Source: Lachnospiraceae bacterium (GTDB taxonomy: Bacteria > Bacteroidota > Bacteroidia > Bacteroidales > Muribaculaceae). From it: a stretch of DNA of 39,689 nt. Positions within the stretch are counted from its first letter, which is position 1. The number at the start of each line of letters is the position of its first letter. Location: assembly GCA_023663655.1 (NCBI GenBank), contig JAMPGZ010000026.1, positions 1 to 39,689 of the forward strand. The letters are read 5' to 3'. The position numbers and the translations under genes were made by a program. The notes below the pieces were generated by a model. That model did not search any database, was not told the DNA's origin, and saw only the letters and a list, made by a program, of their open reading frames with translations. Below, in pieces: positions 39,552 to 39,689 of the stretch.

Positions 39552-39689
39552 TTATGAGCCGTATGGTTTTTGTGAATAGGGTGTGTCGTCGGGAGCCCTC
39601 GGTGCGTATGGAGAATGAATGCGTATCCCCGAAACCGGTAGTGACGGCAGCTTCGTGTTGGTGGTCTGTGCACATTGATTAAAGGACCA
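39552..39689 (-). CDS. 3' part of the left-edge hypothetical protein (wraps through the terminal repeat)
   Basis: The minus frame entering at the right edge stays open for 45 codons and stops with TAA at 39554-39552. Its first 62 nt are the terminal repeat, in the same frame as the ORF at 1-317. Joining the ends gives one 130-residue frame ending in SQKPYGS. Whether this is one gene on a circle, or the two ends of two copies of a repeated gene, cannot be told from the window. Confidence 0.4.
   Translation of the reverse strand, partial: WSFNQCAQTTNTKLPSLPVSGIRIHSPYAPRAPDDTPYSQKPYGS
39628..39689. repeat. Right copy of the 62-bp terminal direct repeat
   Basis: Identical to 1-62. The base before the repeat here is C (39627), which extends the reading frame of the minus-strand ORF without a break. 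Confidence 0.95.

Overview
The window looks like a chromosomal stretch from a gut Bacteroidales, most likely Muribaculaceae-like. Evidence: a SusC/SusD pair beside secreted pectin-degrading enzymes, a GH92 mannosidase, a BspA-type leucine-rich repeat protein, a Rex repressor, repeated use of the Bacteroidetes promoter box TAnnTTTG (often with a TTG about 20 bp upstream), and almost no Shine-Dalgarno sequences. The family-level assignment is inference. No tRNA, rRNA, CRISPR array or phage gene was seen.

Layout. 1-1.3 kb: a minus-strand ORF open at the window edge, then a REP-associated tyrosine transposase (RAYT) gene framed by two inverted GTAG-hairpin (REP-like) units. 1.5-3.9 kb: two nearly identical tandem TlpA-like secreted thioredoxin proteins. 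3.9-5 kb: gap (GAPDH) on the minus strand with its own terminator. 5.3-8.3 kb: an autoinhibited-type Fic protein, mscL and a carboxy(nor)spermidine dehydrogenase-like gene closed by a strong terminator. 8.4-19.3 kb: a long co-directional run that starts from a good promoter and encodes a three-TM protein, a 1026-residue tubulin/FtsZ-like GTPase with a C-terminal GYF_2-like domain, a zinc-ribbon/TM/MORN-like protein, four exported proteins (one NTF2-like, one SUMF1-like), a metallophosphoesterase and a third TlpA-like protein. 19.3-20.3 kb: a gene-free array of REP units, duplicated in tandem. 20.3-39.4 kb: a pectin-directed region with a PL11 rhamnogalacturonan lyase (minus), a broken GH28 start, an LRR_5 protein with a type IX-like C-terminus, an intact GH28, rex plus a small partner gene, a GH92 mannosidase, a C25 cysteine peptidase, SusC, SusD and a PL1 pectate lyase.

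How the genes may work together. PL1, PL11 and GH28 can cut homogalacturonan and rhamnogalacturonan-I at or outside the cell surface, and SusC/SusD import the oligosaccharides; GH92 points to an additional mannose-containing glycan. No dedicated glycan sensor (hybrid two-component or ECF sigma) lies in the window. The 8.4-17.2 kb cluster is the best candidate for a poorly described system: a cytoplasmic tubulin-like GTPase encoded with membrane-anchored and exported proteins, suggesting a trans-envelope or membrane-remodelling apparatus.

The first 62 bases are identical to the last 62, and the minus-strand ORF at the left edge continues in frame across that joint to a stop at 39552. The contig therefore closes on itself in silico. 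Because the content is chromosomal (gap, rex, mscL), I read this as an assembly closure at a repeated sequence rather than a plasmid, but it needs checking.
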